64,000 nt of DNA from a candidate division KSB1 bacterium (GTDB lineage: Bacteria; Zhuqueibacterota; Zhuqueibacteria; Thermofontimicrobiales; Thermofontimicrobiaceae). A program made the translations under genes and the position numbers. Below the pieces are notes generated by a model. That model worked only from the letters and a program-made list of their open reading frames with translations, searched no databases and had not been told where the DNA came from. The DNA lies in NCBI GenBank assembly GCA_034506395.1, contig JAPDPQ010000030.1:1-64000 (forward strand). The letters run 5' to 3'. Of the stretch, positions 46,086 through 53,947 are shown one piece after another; position 1 is the stretch's first letter, and the number at the start of each line of letters is the position of its first letter.

Positions 46086-46723
46086 AGATATAATGAAACC
46101 AGCTCTAACATACCTCAGGCAACAATTGGGATGATATTTACTTTTTGTTCCAAAAACTTATGACCTGTGTGATATCAAAATCATTCCACCGAACCAAAGT
46201 TCAGTCCTCTCTTAAAAATTAGCTTGTATTTAAAAGTTAAATTCGCTATTTTATCATTCAAAAATGATAATCACCTTAGGTTCAAATACTTTTTGCTCGC
46301 CCAATAGATAAGTGAATTTGAATCTCAAAAGTCCAATAAAGTCGAATCAAACGGCATGGTAATGATCCCAAGAAAAATTTTATATGAAACTGAATTCCTT
46401 CTAAAATGAGATATCGTCTTGATCATTAGAAGGGAAAGCAAAAGCTAATTTCTCAGAAAAGTGGACATTTATTGGTTGGACGAACTTTTTGGTCGAACGA
46501 ATTTTAATATAAAAAAATATAACCCACCAAGGCAACTGGTCAATATTTTATAGGATAGACATAAAGTGTTTGTAGACGGGAGCGATTCATTTGGAAATCC
46601 TCAATTGGGATCATAAATATTCATCTTTGGCTTATCCTGAAACATTTTTGTTTTCGTTTAGCAGAATTTAAAATAATCCCTAAATTTTAGCAGTACATCA
46701 CCATCACTTAGGAGGACAAATTT
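46086..46723. other. Long AT-rich intergenic region
   Basis: No ORF of useful length, tRNA or strong terminator is visible. The last 15 bases hold the TAGGAGGA ribosome binding site of the small membrane protein. The rest may hold a promoter or degraded DNA. Confidence 0.5.
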
Positions 46724-46999
46724 ATGACAGTTCAAGGCTGGATCGTATTTGCTATTGGGATTCTGTTCATTCTGGTCGGCGGTGGACTCATGGTATACAG
46801 TTCATTGTCACGTCGCCAAGCTGCAAGGGCCAGCACCGTCGATCAGGGGATTTTAGAGAAGATCCTCAATTTTGTTCTGAAGGTATTGGAAATCATCGTT
46901 AAGCTTATCCCTCAAAATATTATCGCGCAGGTGGGATTTATTTTGATCATCTTGGGCATCGCCCTGGTGGTTTTGCCGTTTTTGATCCCCGGTTTATAA
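46724..46999 (+). CDS. Small two-helix membrane protein of unknown function
   Basis: I do not recognise this 91-residue protein, but it is well supported by TAGGAGGACAAATTT before the ATG. It has a membrane helix at about 5-27 (GWIVFAIGILFILVGGGLMVY), a short polar loop with RRQAARAST, an amphipathic helix (ILEKILNFVLKVLEIIVKLI) and a second membrane helix ending PFLIPGL. It stands alone, with more than 600 bases of apparently empty DNA on each side. A small envelope or stress protein is plausible but unproven. Confidence 0.7.
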   Translation: MTVQGWIVFAIGILFILVGGGLMVYSSLSRRQAARASTVDQGILEKILNFVLKVLEIIVKLIPQNIIAQVGFILIILGIALVVLPFLIPGL

Positions 47000-47625
47000 A
47001 CCCGATCAATTAACTTGCACAAGCCTTGCGCACCTCGATTGTCTGGGAAAGCGCATTTGATACTGGTCTAATCTCATTCTTTAGCGAAAGATCATTTTCC
47101 AATGGATCAGTGTCAAAGGCGCATTATGTCCAACAGTAACAGGTTCGTGAGGCTTATTTCTTTTTGGAGTCATCAAATTAAACAAGGATTCAAATATGCA
47201 AGCTGTGTGGGCTTTCCCAGCACAGTGGCCTATCAATAGAAGGGTCGCCTCTTTGCCGTCGTCAAAAAAGACTTGATAAGTTGGCTCAGGATTTGTATAT
47301 TGGCGGTTACTTTCAAGAGATCGCTCCGGATTGCACGTTCAAGTTGTCATAAAAAGCACAATTCGTTGTTCATTGTTATTGAAGAAAGTCAGTTCTCAAG
47401 TTTTGATGGAAGTATGCAACATTATGGTTTTTGATTAAATTGATCATTCGTTCGAAAGTCCCTGAACGAATCGTGCAGGGATCGAAAGTCTGACCGAAAA
47501 GTAAAAAAGCTGACCACTCGCTTACCCGCTAAAGCCGTCCAATTCCTTGAGATTTAATCTGCACCAAATTTGTAAGCGCCCGGTCAGTGCCTATTTTCGG
47601 ACAGCCTGTCGAATGAGGTGATGCT
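47000..47625. other. Intergenic region upstream of hisC with an inverted repeat
   Basis: No gene is visible in these 626 bases. At 47446-47471, ATTCGTTC and GAACGAAT form a perfect 8-bp inverted repeat with a 10-base spacer, and TCGAAAGTC occurs twice (47452 and 47482). This could be an operator or a leader structure for hisC. No T-run follows it. Confidence 0.45.
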
Positions 47626-48711
47626 ATGCCATTAGTTCCCAGCCATATTGAAACATTAGAGCCTTATCAGCCAGGACGGTCCATTGCCGAGATTCAGCGG
47701 GAATTCGGCGTTAAAAAGGTGATTAAACTGGCGTCGAACGAGAATCCCATGGGGCCGTCGCCCAAAGCCGTGGAGGCGATGATCGAAAGCTTGAAAGAAA
47801 TCCATCGTTATCCCAACCCAGCATGTTACGACTTGCGCCGCGCTTTGGCCGAACGCTTTGATGTGACGGTGGATAATGTCATCACCGGGCATGGGTCTGA
47901 GGGCATCATGTCCGTCATCCTCCGCACCTTTATGCTGGATGATGAAGAGGCATTGACATCGGAAGGGACATTTATCGGCTTTCGGGTATTGGCGCACTCC
48001 CGAGGAATCAGGTTAAAGACTGTTCCATTGAAAGATTATCGCTTCGATTTAACGGCCATCGCCGACTCGATAACCGAGAAAACCAAAATCATCTATCTGG
48101 CAAATCCCAATAATCCCACCGGGACCATTTTCACTGTAAGAGAATTTTTGCAGTTTATCGCCAGAGTTCCCTCCCAAGTGCTGATCATCATCGATGAAGC
48201 CTATTTTGAGTTTGCCCAACATGATCCCATCTATCCAGATTCGATGAAATATCGACTTGATAATGTCATCACGCTGCGGACGTTCTCCAAGGCGTACGGA
48301 CTGGCTGGCATTCGAATTGGTTATGGTTTTGCCCATGATCATCTGATCAAGAATTTGATGAAAGTGAAACTGCCATTTGAACCAAGCATCCCTGCCCAAG
48401 CAGCCGGCCTCGCTGCCCTGGAAGATAATGAGTTCATGGAAGCGTATGTGAAATTGAGCCGCCGAGGGCTAGAATTCTTTTATGATTTATTCGACCGTTT
48501 GGGGATTCGATATTTAAAATCTCATGCCAATTTTGTGACCATTCTATTGGACTCTGAACAGCAGGTAGAAAAATTGAATCACCGGCTCTTATGCCATGGC
48601 ATCATCGTCCGTCCCCTCAAGGCGTTCGGAATTCCCAATGGGATTCGAATTACTGCGGGACTTGAGTCGGAAAATCGGTTTTTTGCTAAAGTGTTGAAGC
48701 GAATTTTGTAA
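47626..48711 (+). CDS. hisC: Histidinol-phosphate aminotransferase
   Basis: This 361-residue PLP enzyme of fold type I interconverts histidinol phosphate and imidazole acetol phosphate. Landmarks are KLASNENPMGPSPKAVEA at the start, RYPNPACYDLRRALAERF, LANPNNPTGT, IIDEAYFEF, the PLP lysine Lys222 in TFSKAYGLAGIRIGY and the substrate arginine in GIRITAG. GAGGTGATGCT precedes the ATG. No other his genes are near, and an APC permease follows 14 bases later. A related role such as aromatic aminotransferase is possible for solitary hisC genes. Confidence 0.9.
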   Translation: MPLVPSHIETLEPYQPGRSIAEIQREFGVKKVIKLASNENPMGPSPKAVEAMIESLKEIHRYPNPACYDLRRALAERFDVTVDNVITGHGSEGIMSVILRTFMLDDEEALTSEGTFIGFRVLAHSRGIRLKTVPLKDYRFDLTAIADSITEKTKIIYLANPNNPTGTIFTVREFLQFIARVPSQVLIIIDEAYFEFAQHDPIYPDSMKYRLDNVITLRTFSKAYGLAGIRIGYGFAHDHLIKNLMKVKLPFEPSIPAQAAGLAALEDNEFMEAYVKLSRRGLEFFYDLFDRLGIRYLKSHANFVTILLDSEQQVEKLNHRLLCHGIIVRPLKAFGIPNGIRITAGLESENRFFAKVLKRIL

Positions 48712-48725
48712 AAGAAGGAAGATGA

Positions 48726-50129
48726 ATGATCTCTCCAAAAGATGGAACGAAAGAGAAGGATCTCTTCTCGGAAGAAACGGAACTGAAGCGCGACCTGGGG
48801 CTTCTGGAATCGTTCTCAATCGTGATCAGCCGCATCATTGGTTCAGGAATTTTTCGCACGCCGCAGCCGATTATGATGGCCGTAGCAGCAGTCAGCCTCT
48901 TTTATGGTGTATGGATTTTGGGCGGCATTGCGACTTTGTTGGGGGCTTTCTGTTACGCCGAACTGGTGGCGATGATGCCAAAATCGGGGGGCCCATACGC
49001 TTACCTCAAAGCCGCTTATCCGCCAGTGTGGACATTCTTGAGAGGCTGGGCCATGTTCTTTGTCTCAGAGACTGCTTCGATTGTGGCTGTCGCATTGGTA
49101 TTCGCCGAATACAGCAGCTCGCTATTCCAGTTGCTGTTCGGTCATCCGATTGCTTACCCAATTGAAATTCTCATCGCCTTTTCGATCATCTGGTTGCTGA
49201 CGATGCTGAATTGTTTTGGCGTGTTCTTCAGTGGCGTGCTTCAAAATATTTTTATGTTCATCAAATTGCTGGCGCTGGGAACCATCATTTCATTCGGCTT
49301 TGTTAAGGCAGGGAATATGATGCATTTTTCCAGCCCCCTATGGCCAGAGCAATTTGGTTGGGCCACCATGCTGGCTGTAGGGCAAGCCATGCGCTATGGA
49401 TTTTTCGCTTACAGCGGCTGGGAAGGTGCGACCTATGTCGCAGAAGAGGTGAAAAATCCCCGCAAAAATCTCCCGCTATCGATTATTTTGGGTATCGTCG
49501 GCGTGATGTTGCTCTACCTTGCGGCCAACAGCGCCTATCTCTATCAATTGTCCCCTGAGCAGATCAAAGCCTCCCCAGAAGTTGCCACCAATATGATGAA
49601 CGCTGTCGTTGGCACTGCTGGTGGCATGTTCATTGCGCTGGCCATCGCGCTGAACACATTCGGAAATGTCAATACCCAGATCCTGGTCAAAGCCCGGACC
49701 TGGTATGCCATGTCGCGAGATGGATTGTTTATCCCAGTGTTGGCAAAAATTCATCCCAAGTACCGAACCCCCAATCGCGCCATGATCGCTCAGGCGCTTT
49801 GGGCAACCGTTTTGCTCATGGGGGCTGCTTTCGCTGGCCGCGCGTATGAAACGATCATTGATTTCTTCTCATTCACTTCATCAATCTTTAACGTCTCAAC
49901 CTTTGCGGCTGTGTTCATTTTAAGAAAAAAATATCCCAATGCCCCCAGACCTTACCGAGTTTGGGGCTATCCCTTCACACTGATCATCGTGCTGATCATT
50001 CAGCTTTGGTTTATGGGGGTGACATTATATACGGCCTTCGTCCCATCGCTTTTGGGTATGCTGCTAACTTGTTCGGGTCTCATTTACTATTATCGAGGGA
50101 AGCTTAAGTTATGGTGGCAGAGGCGATAA
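48726..50129 (+). CDS. APC-family amino acid permease
   Basis: The 467-residue membrane protein has about twelve hydrophobic segments. SIVISRIIGSGIFRTP near residue 32 is the family's first-helix substrate motif, and FFAYSGWEGATYVAEEVKNPRKNLP is the conserved loop of the amino-acid/polyamine/organocation superfamily. It is closest in style to LAT-like or serine/threonine exchangers. It follows hisC by 14 bases, with AAGGAAG before the ATG at 48726, so the two genes are probably co-transcribed. An overlapping ATG at 48722 leads into a wrong frame. The substrate is unknown. Confidence 0.88.
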   Translation: MISPKDGTKEKDLFSEETELKRDLGLLESFSIVISRIIGSGIFRTPQPIMMAVAAVSLFYGVWILGGIATLLGAFCYAELVAMMPKSGGPYAYLKAAYPPVWTFLRGWAMFFVSETASIVAVALVFAEYSSSLFQLLFGHPIAYPIEILIAFSIIWLLTMLNCFGVFFSGVLQNIFMFIKLLALGTIISFGFVKAGNMMHFSSPLWPEQFGWATMLAVGQAMRYGFFAYSGWEGATYVAEEVKNPRKNLPLSIILGIVGVMLLYLAANSAYLYQLSPEQIKASPEVATNMMNAVVGTAGGMFIALAIALNTFGNVNTQILVKARTWYAMSRDGLFIPVLAKIHPKYRTPNRAMIAQALWATVLLMGAAFAGRAYETIIDFFSFTSSIFNVSTFAAVFILRKKYPNAPRPYRVWGYPFTLIIVLIIQLWFMGVTLYTAFVPSLLGMLLTCSGLIYYYRGKLKLWWQRR

Positions 50130-50190
50130 TGAAAAAACTCAAGTTGCCATTGCTTTGACTGACAGGATTATCATCGACTAATGCTTGTAA

Positions 50191-50853
50191 TTAGCATCGG
50201 CTAAATACCATTTGTATAGCCATCCAGATGCTATGCCACAATTCTGGTGAGATAATTTCCTTGAGCTGTTCTAATCTGCCATCGGGAAAATCTTGCCTGC
50301 GTAATTGCTGGGCAGGCTCAAATTTATTTAAATCTACTATCATCAAAACATGGAATACGGCTGACCCTTGCATGCAAGCACGCAGGGAACTGTTCACAGC
50401 ACAATAATTTAAATGCCCCAGGCTAAACTCAGGAGCTAATTTTTTTGCCTGCTTAATTAGATAGGTGGGATTATTTTTCAGGAATTCTTCGGGCTCAAGA
50501 CATTGACCCGAAACTCCTTTTCGATTGGCGATGTAGAAATTGATATAGGTGGCATAACTCTCATGAGTCGTTCTACAATTTCGAGTTAACTTAGCCAGAA
50601 TCGACTGATATTGAGATGAATTCTCCACATGATGAATCAGATGAGCCTGAAAATGAAGAACAGTACCCTAAAGCGTGTTATTATTCAACTGTCTATGGAA
50701 ATATTCGTGCAGGGAAATTAGCTCAGGGATGATCGATTGGGGAGCAGGATTAAATTTGACACCCGAATAGGTAAAATGATAGATCCCAAATTGTTCACCT
50801 GCTTCAATCTTGAATAACAAATCCTCAAGATTATGGTCGTTGTACTGCAGCAT
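50191..50853 (-). pseudogene. Unknown conserved-looking protein interrupted by in-frame TAG
   Basis: On the minus strand one frame runs from the ATG at 50853 to the stop at 50191 with a single TAG at 50668-50670. The left part ends SLHEYFHRQLNNNTL, and after the TAG the same frame continues GTVLHFQAHLIHHVENSS without a break. Conserved-looking His, Glu and Cys positions (LHEYFHRQLN, CRTTHESYATY, GHLNYCAVNSSLRAC) suggest a real protein of about 220 residues. I do not recognise the family; the HExxH-like HEYFH could be a metal site, but this is speculation. Either a recent nonsense mutation or an artefact explains the stop. Confidence 0.6.
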
Positions 50854-50968
50854 TCATGATCAGCCTGCAAACTATAGCTAAGTAACTAGATGGTTAGGAA
50901 GTTATTGTCATTCCCTGGCCTTTTAAGTCAATCATATCATCTTTGAAAAGCAACTAAATTTTGGTTTT

Positions 50969-51448
50969 TTAGATTAAGATTTGTCCATTGCCCGTAATAC
51001 TCGTCTCCATCAATCGATATTCCATCTGATTCACAAACCCCATCTCCCTGGCATATTTTTCCTTCGCTGCGGTTACGGCATCATCGATCATGTAATCGCC
51101 TTTGATTTCGATTATGGTCCAGCTTCCGTCATTATTTTGCATCAGGAAATCAGGATAATATTTGCGCACGGTTTGGCTGATGGGATCGATGTAGCTGATA
51201 AAAAATTCTGATTCACCATGGGTGAGCATGCCTGTGAAGTAGAGTTTATTCACATTGCTTCGTTTTAATAAATCGAGAAAGAAAGTCTTCTCTGTCCCAG
51301 AATCGAAACAGTAGTTGTCCAGGTGAAAACTCTTCTGGATAAACTGCGTGATCGATGGTTCGTTATCAACCACCAGCAGTTCTTTTTTCACCAGCCAGGA
51401 ATAGAAAATGGATTGTTTATAATTCGGTAGAATTAGGTTTGAAGATGG
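50969..51448 (-). pseudogene. C-terminal fragment of a helicase/restriction-type protein with PD-(D/E)xK nuclease motif
   Basis: The frame starts abruptly after a TGA at 51449-51451 and runs 159 codons: NLILPNYKQSIFYSWLVKKELLVVD at the beginning, then VRKYYPDFLMQNNDGSWTIIEIKGDYMIDD. YYPDF followed by EIKGD is a PD-(D/E)xK nuclease core of the type found at the C-terminus of type III restriction subunits and DEAD-box or UvrD-type defence helicases. The whole helicase part is missing. The GTG at 51391 is only an internal start. I infer a 5'-truncated remnant. It follows a second helicase scar at 51453. Confidence 0.6.
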
Positions 51449-51452
51449 TCAA

Positions 51453-51614
51453 CTATGAAATGCTTTTTATATCACAATAAAACCTCAAATCACAATTCGT
51501 ACAAACCCGCCTCGGCCGCTGGGCGATCCCAAAATCCTTGCCTTCAATCCGCTGGATGATGGCATCAAAATTCAGGAGGGATGAATAAAAATGTTGTGTT
51601 AAGTGCGCTTCAAA
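51453..51614 (-). pseudogene. C-terminal scar of a UvrD/RecB-type helicase-nuclease (Cys cluster)
   Basis: A 53-codon minus-strand frame ends RRVCTNCDLRFYCDIKSIS. The CxxCxxxxxC pattern preceded by IAQRPRR resembles the iron-sulphur or zinc tail of Cas4-like and RecB-like nuclease domains of UvrD helicases. It begins directly after an in-frame TAA, without a start. It is a fragment only, but its Cys pattern and its place beside another helicase-nuclease fragment make it credible. Confidence 0.45.
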
Positions 51615-51930
51615 TTAACTTAAGCAAACGGCAAATCTTCGTAGCTGTTGTAAATCGATTGGGAATAATAGCAGCCCGAAATGAATGAATTCGGCAAATA
51701 ATTCCAACAACATTTTGCGCTGTAATAATAAGTTAAATTAATCGAGCCTTGAATGCTAGCATGTCAGTAGTTGACAGATTTTATTTATCCCCAATGAGTG
51801 AGAAGTACAAAAATTAGTTGAGGCGAGAAAAGAAGCTCCCACAGAATTGAAATCCCACAGAAATGAATTTTGCTAATTTCTGAGACACTCCAATTCTATG
51901 GTAGATATACTTCTGCAAAATAGTAAAATT

Positions 51931-52038
51931 CATGTCATTCCGAACGGATCCGCCAACTGGCGGAGGAGTGAGGAATCTGTATATGGCATAAATATAGCTG
52001 ATTAACCAGATTTCTCGCTTCACTCGAAACGACAAGAT
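51931..52038. repeat. BIME-like palindromic intergenic element
   Basis: The left arm reads GTCATTCCGA then AGTGAGGAATCTG, and the right arm AGATTTCTCGCTTCACTCGA then ACGACA, which is its imperfect reverse complement. Inside the left arm an insert (51951-51966) contains CCGCCA-AC-TGGCGG, a perfect 6-bp hairpin. Such nested palindromes are a known class of dispersed intergenic elements in FCB genomes. A half-copy (GTCATTCTGAAATCCGA) occurs near 55749. Confidence 0.7.
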
Positions 52039-52110
52039 GTTGTATTTTACAGAACTCTAATGGGAGAATAAAAAAAATCGTTCCCCCTCTGATTAATGAA
52101 AAGGTTTAAT

Positions 52111-52164
52111 CACCCGAATTACCCTAGTTACCCAATTACCTCAATTACCCAGTTATCCAATTAC
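52111..52164. repeat. Simple-sequence tract of AATTACCC units
   Basis: About six imperfect units (AATTACCC, AGTTACCC, AATTACCTC, AGTTATCC) lie directly after the stop codon of the minus-strand symporter gene. It is low-complexity DNA with no coding potential. Confidence 0.7.
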
Positions 52165-53550
52165 TTAATCCCCAACTTCATCCAGCCGATCGCTCCATAA
52201 AAACTTCCTTGTCTCTGCAACAATCACCCCGCTCAGTAGCAACAGCGAGATCAAATTGGGAATTGCCATCAGTCCGTTGGCAATATCGGCAAAGGACCAG
52301 ACCGCTGGCATGGTGGCGACGGAGCCGACCATGACCATGACCACCCAAACCAGACGATAAGGGAGAATGATGCGAGTCCCAAATAGATATTCCGCTGCTT
52401 TTTCGCCGTAATAGGACCAGCCGAGAATGGTGGAAAAGACGAAGGTGAGCAAGCCAATGGTCAAAACGATAGGGCCGATGACGGGAATATCGGAGAACGC
52501 GGCTTTGGTGAGCGCTGCGCCAGAAAGGCCTTTGAGCCATTCATTGGAATTGACCAGCACCAATCCTGTCATGGCGCAGACGACGACCGTATCCCAAAAC
52601 GTGCCTGTTGAGGATACCAGCGCCTGTCGGACGGGATTTTTGGTCTGTGCGGCAGCGGCGACGATAGGTGCGCTGCCCAGTCCTGATTCATTGGAAAAAA
52701 GACCGCGAGCAATGCCGTAGCGGATCGCCTCGCGAACGCCCGCACCGAGAAATCCGCCCAGAGCCGCATGTCCAGTAAATGCGCTCTCCAAAATTAATTT
52801 GATGGTATGCGGAATGGTCGAAGCACCCATGATCAGCAAGATGACGCATCCCATCACATAAAACACTGCCATAAATGGGACCAATCCTTCGCAGACCCGG
52901 GCAATAGATTTAATCCCGCCGAGGATGACGATAGCAGTAAGGCTCGTCATAAAAACCCCAGTGATCCAGGGCAAATATTGAATCAGCTCGGGGAATCTTG
53001 TCGTAATCCAGAGAGAGCCCTTAACTGTTTCAGTGACCATGGAGGCGATGGAGTTGGCCTGCACCATATTGCCAATGCCAAATGCGGTGACTGCGGTGAG
53101 AGCGGCGAAGATGATGCCCAGCCATTTCATTTTCAGTCCCCGTTCCAGGACGTACATAGGGCCGCCCGCCATCAAGCCTGATGGGGTGGTGATGCGATAT
53201 TTGACGGAGAGCACGGCTTCGGCGTATTTGGTGGCAATGCCAAACACACCCGTGAGCCAGGTCCAGAGCACGGCGCCAGGTCCGCCAGCGGCAATGGCTG
53301 TGGCAACGCCGACGATGTTGCCCGTCCCGATGGTTGCTGCTAATGCTGTGGTGAGAGCGCCAAAATGGCTGACATCCCCAGCGCCTTCGGTCTGCCGGCG
53401 GAACGAAAGTTTAATGGCTTTTCCGATATATCGTTGAATAAATCGCAAGCGAATAGTGAGAAACAAATGAGTTCCAAATAGAAGCACAAGCAGCGGTATT
53501 CCCCAGACCCAGTTGCTAATCTTGCTTAAGAGTTGTTCTAAACCTTGCAT
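52165..53550 (-). CDS. Sodium:alanine symporter (AGCS family)
   Basis: This 461-residue transporter has about ten to eleven membrane segments and the AGCS signatures GALTTALAATIGTGNIVGVATAIAAGGPGAVLWTW, LSVKYR, GGPMYVLERGL and RGLFSNESGLGSAPI. Family members import alanine or glycine with sodium. The N-terminus (LLSKISNWVWGIPLLVLLFGTHLFLT) is also typical. It is transcribed divergently from the flotillin gene across a 397-base region that holds one copy of the three-copy palindrome. Functionally it pairs with alanine dehydrogenase at 41.9 kb, though the two genes are 9 kb apart. Confidence 0.93.
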   Translation of the reverse strand: MQGLEQLLSKISNWVWGIPLLVLLFGTHLFLTIRLRFIQRYIGKAIKLSFRRQTEGAGDVSHFGALTTALAATIGTGNIVGVATAIAAGGPGAVLWTWLTGVFGIATKYAEAVLSVKYRITTPSGLMAGGPMYVLERGLKMKWLGIIFAALTAVTAFGIGNMVQANSIASMVTETVKGSLWITTRFPELIQYLPWITGVFMTSLTAIVILGGIKSIARVCEGLVPFMAVFYVMGCVILLIMGASTIPHTIKLILESAFTGHAALGGFLGAGVREAIRYGIARGLFSNESGLGSAPIVAAAAQTKNPVRQALVSSTGTFWDTVVVCAMTGLVLVNSNEWLKGLSGAALTKAAFSDIPVIGPIVLTIGLLTFVFSTILGWSYYGEKAAEYLFGTRIILPYRLVWVVMVMVGSVATMPAVWSFADIANGLMAIPNLISLLLLSGVIVAETRKFLWSDRLDEVGD

Positions 53551-53605
53551 GTCGATTCCTTTCCTATGAGTTTTTCCGCGGCAATTTGAAACGACGATTA
53601 CTAAT

Positions 53606-53644
53606 CAGACTGATTTCATCGCTTAAAGCGATGGAATCAGTCTG
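53606..53644. repeat. Dispersed palindrome, copy 1
   Basis: CAGACTGATTTCATCGCTT and AAGCGATGGAATCAGTCTG form an 18-bp stem with one G-T mismatch and a tiny loop. The core is shared with 55529-55560 and 61681-61712. There is no T-run, so it is not a simple terminator. It lies in the divergent agcS/flotillin promoter region. Confidence 0.8.
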
Positions 53645-53846
53645 AGGGCAAATAATAAAAAAATTGTAGCCGAAAGTCAAGGAGAATCTCTAGGGAGATT
53701 GTAAGCGTTATGCATGGTCAAATAAAACCGCTGAAGCGATCTCAAAAAATCCATGATGCTGCGAGGAAGATGGGTGAATTACGGTGTGAATAACCAACTT
53801 GGATGAATTTGCGTGATGGTCTGAGCAGAAATACTCAAAAAATCTA

Positions 53847-53877
53847 TTGCAAAATAGGTTAATTTTCTCTATATTTG
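53847..53877 (+). promoter_or_regulatory. Predicted promoter of the flotillin gene
   Basis: TTGCAA (53847-53852), 17 bases, then TATATT (53870-53875), extended to TATATTTG. It lies about 70 bases before the flotillin ATG and has the same form as the tRNA-Arg promoter. Confidence 0.6.
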
Positions 53878-53947
53878 GGCTTCATTTCTATCCGCTAATA
53901 AAAAATATCGCATGAGCAATTAAAATAGGAGCACCAAGGAGGGTCTC

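Noticed and set aside
53606..53644. Palindrome as a plain transcription terminator
   Set aside because: There is no T-run on either strand, it lies in a divergent promoter region, and it recurs as a family.
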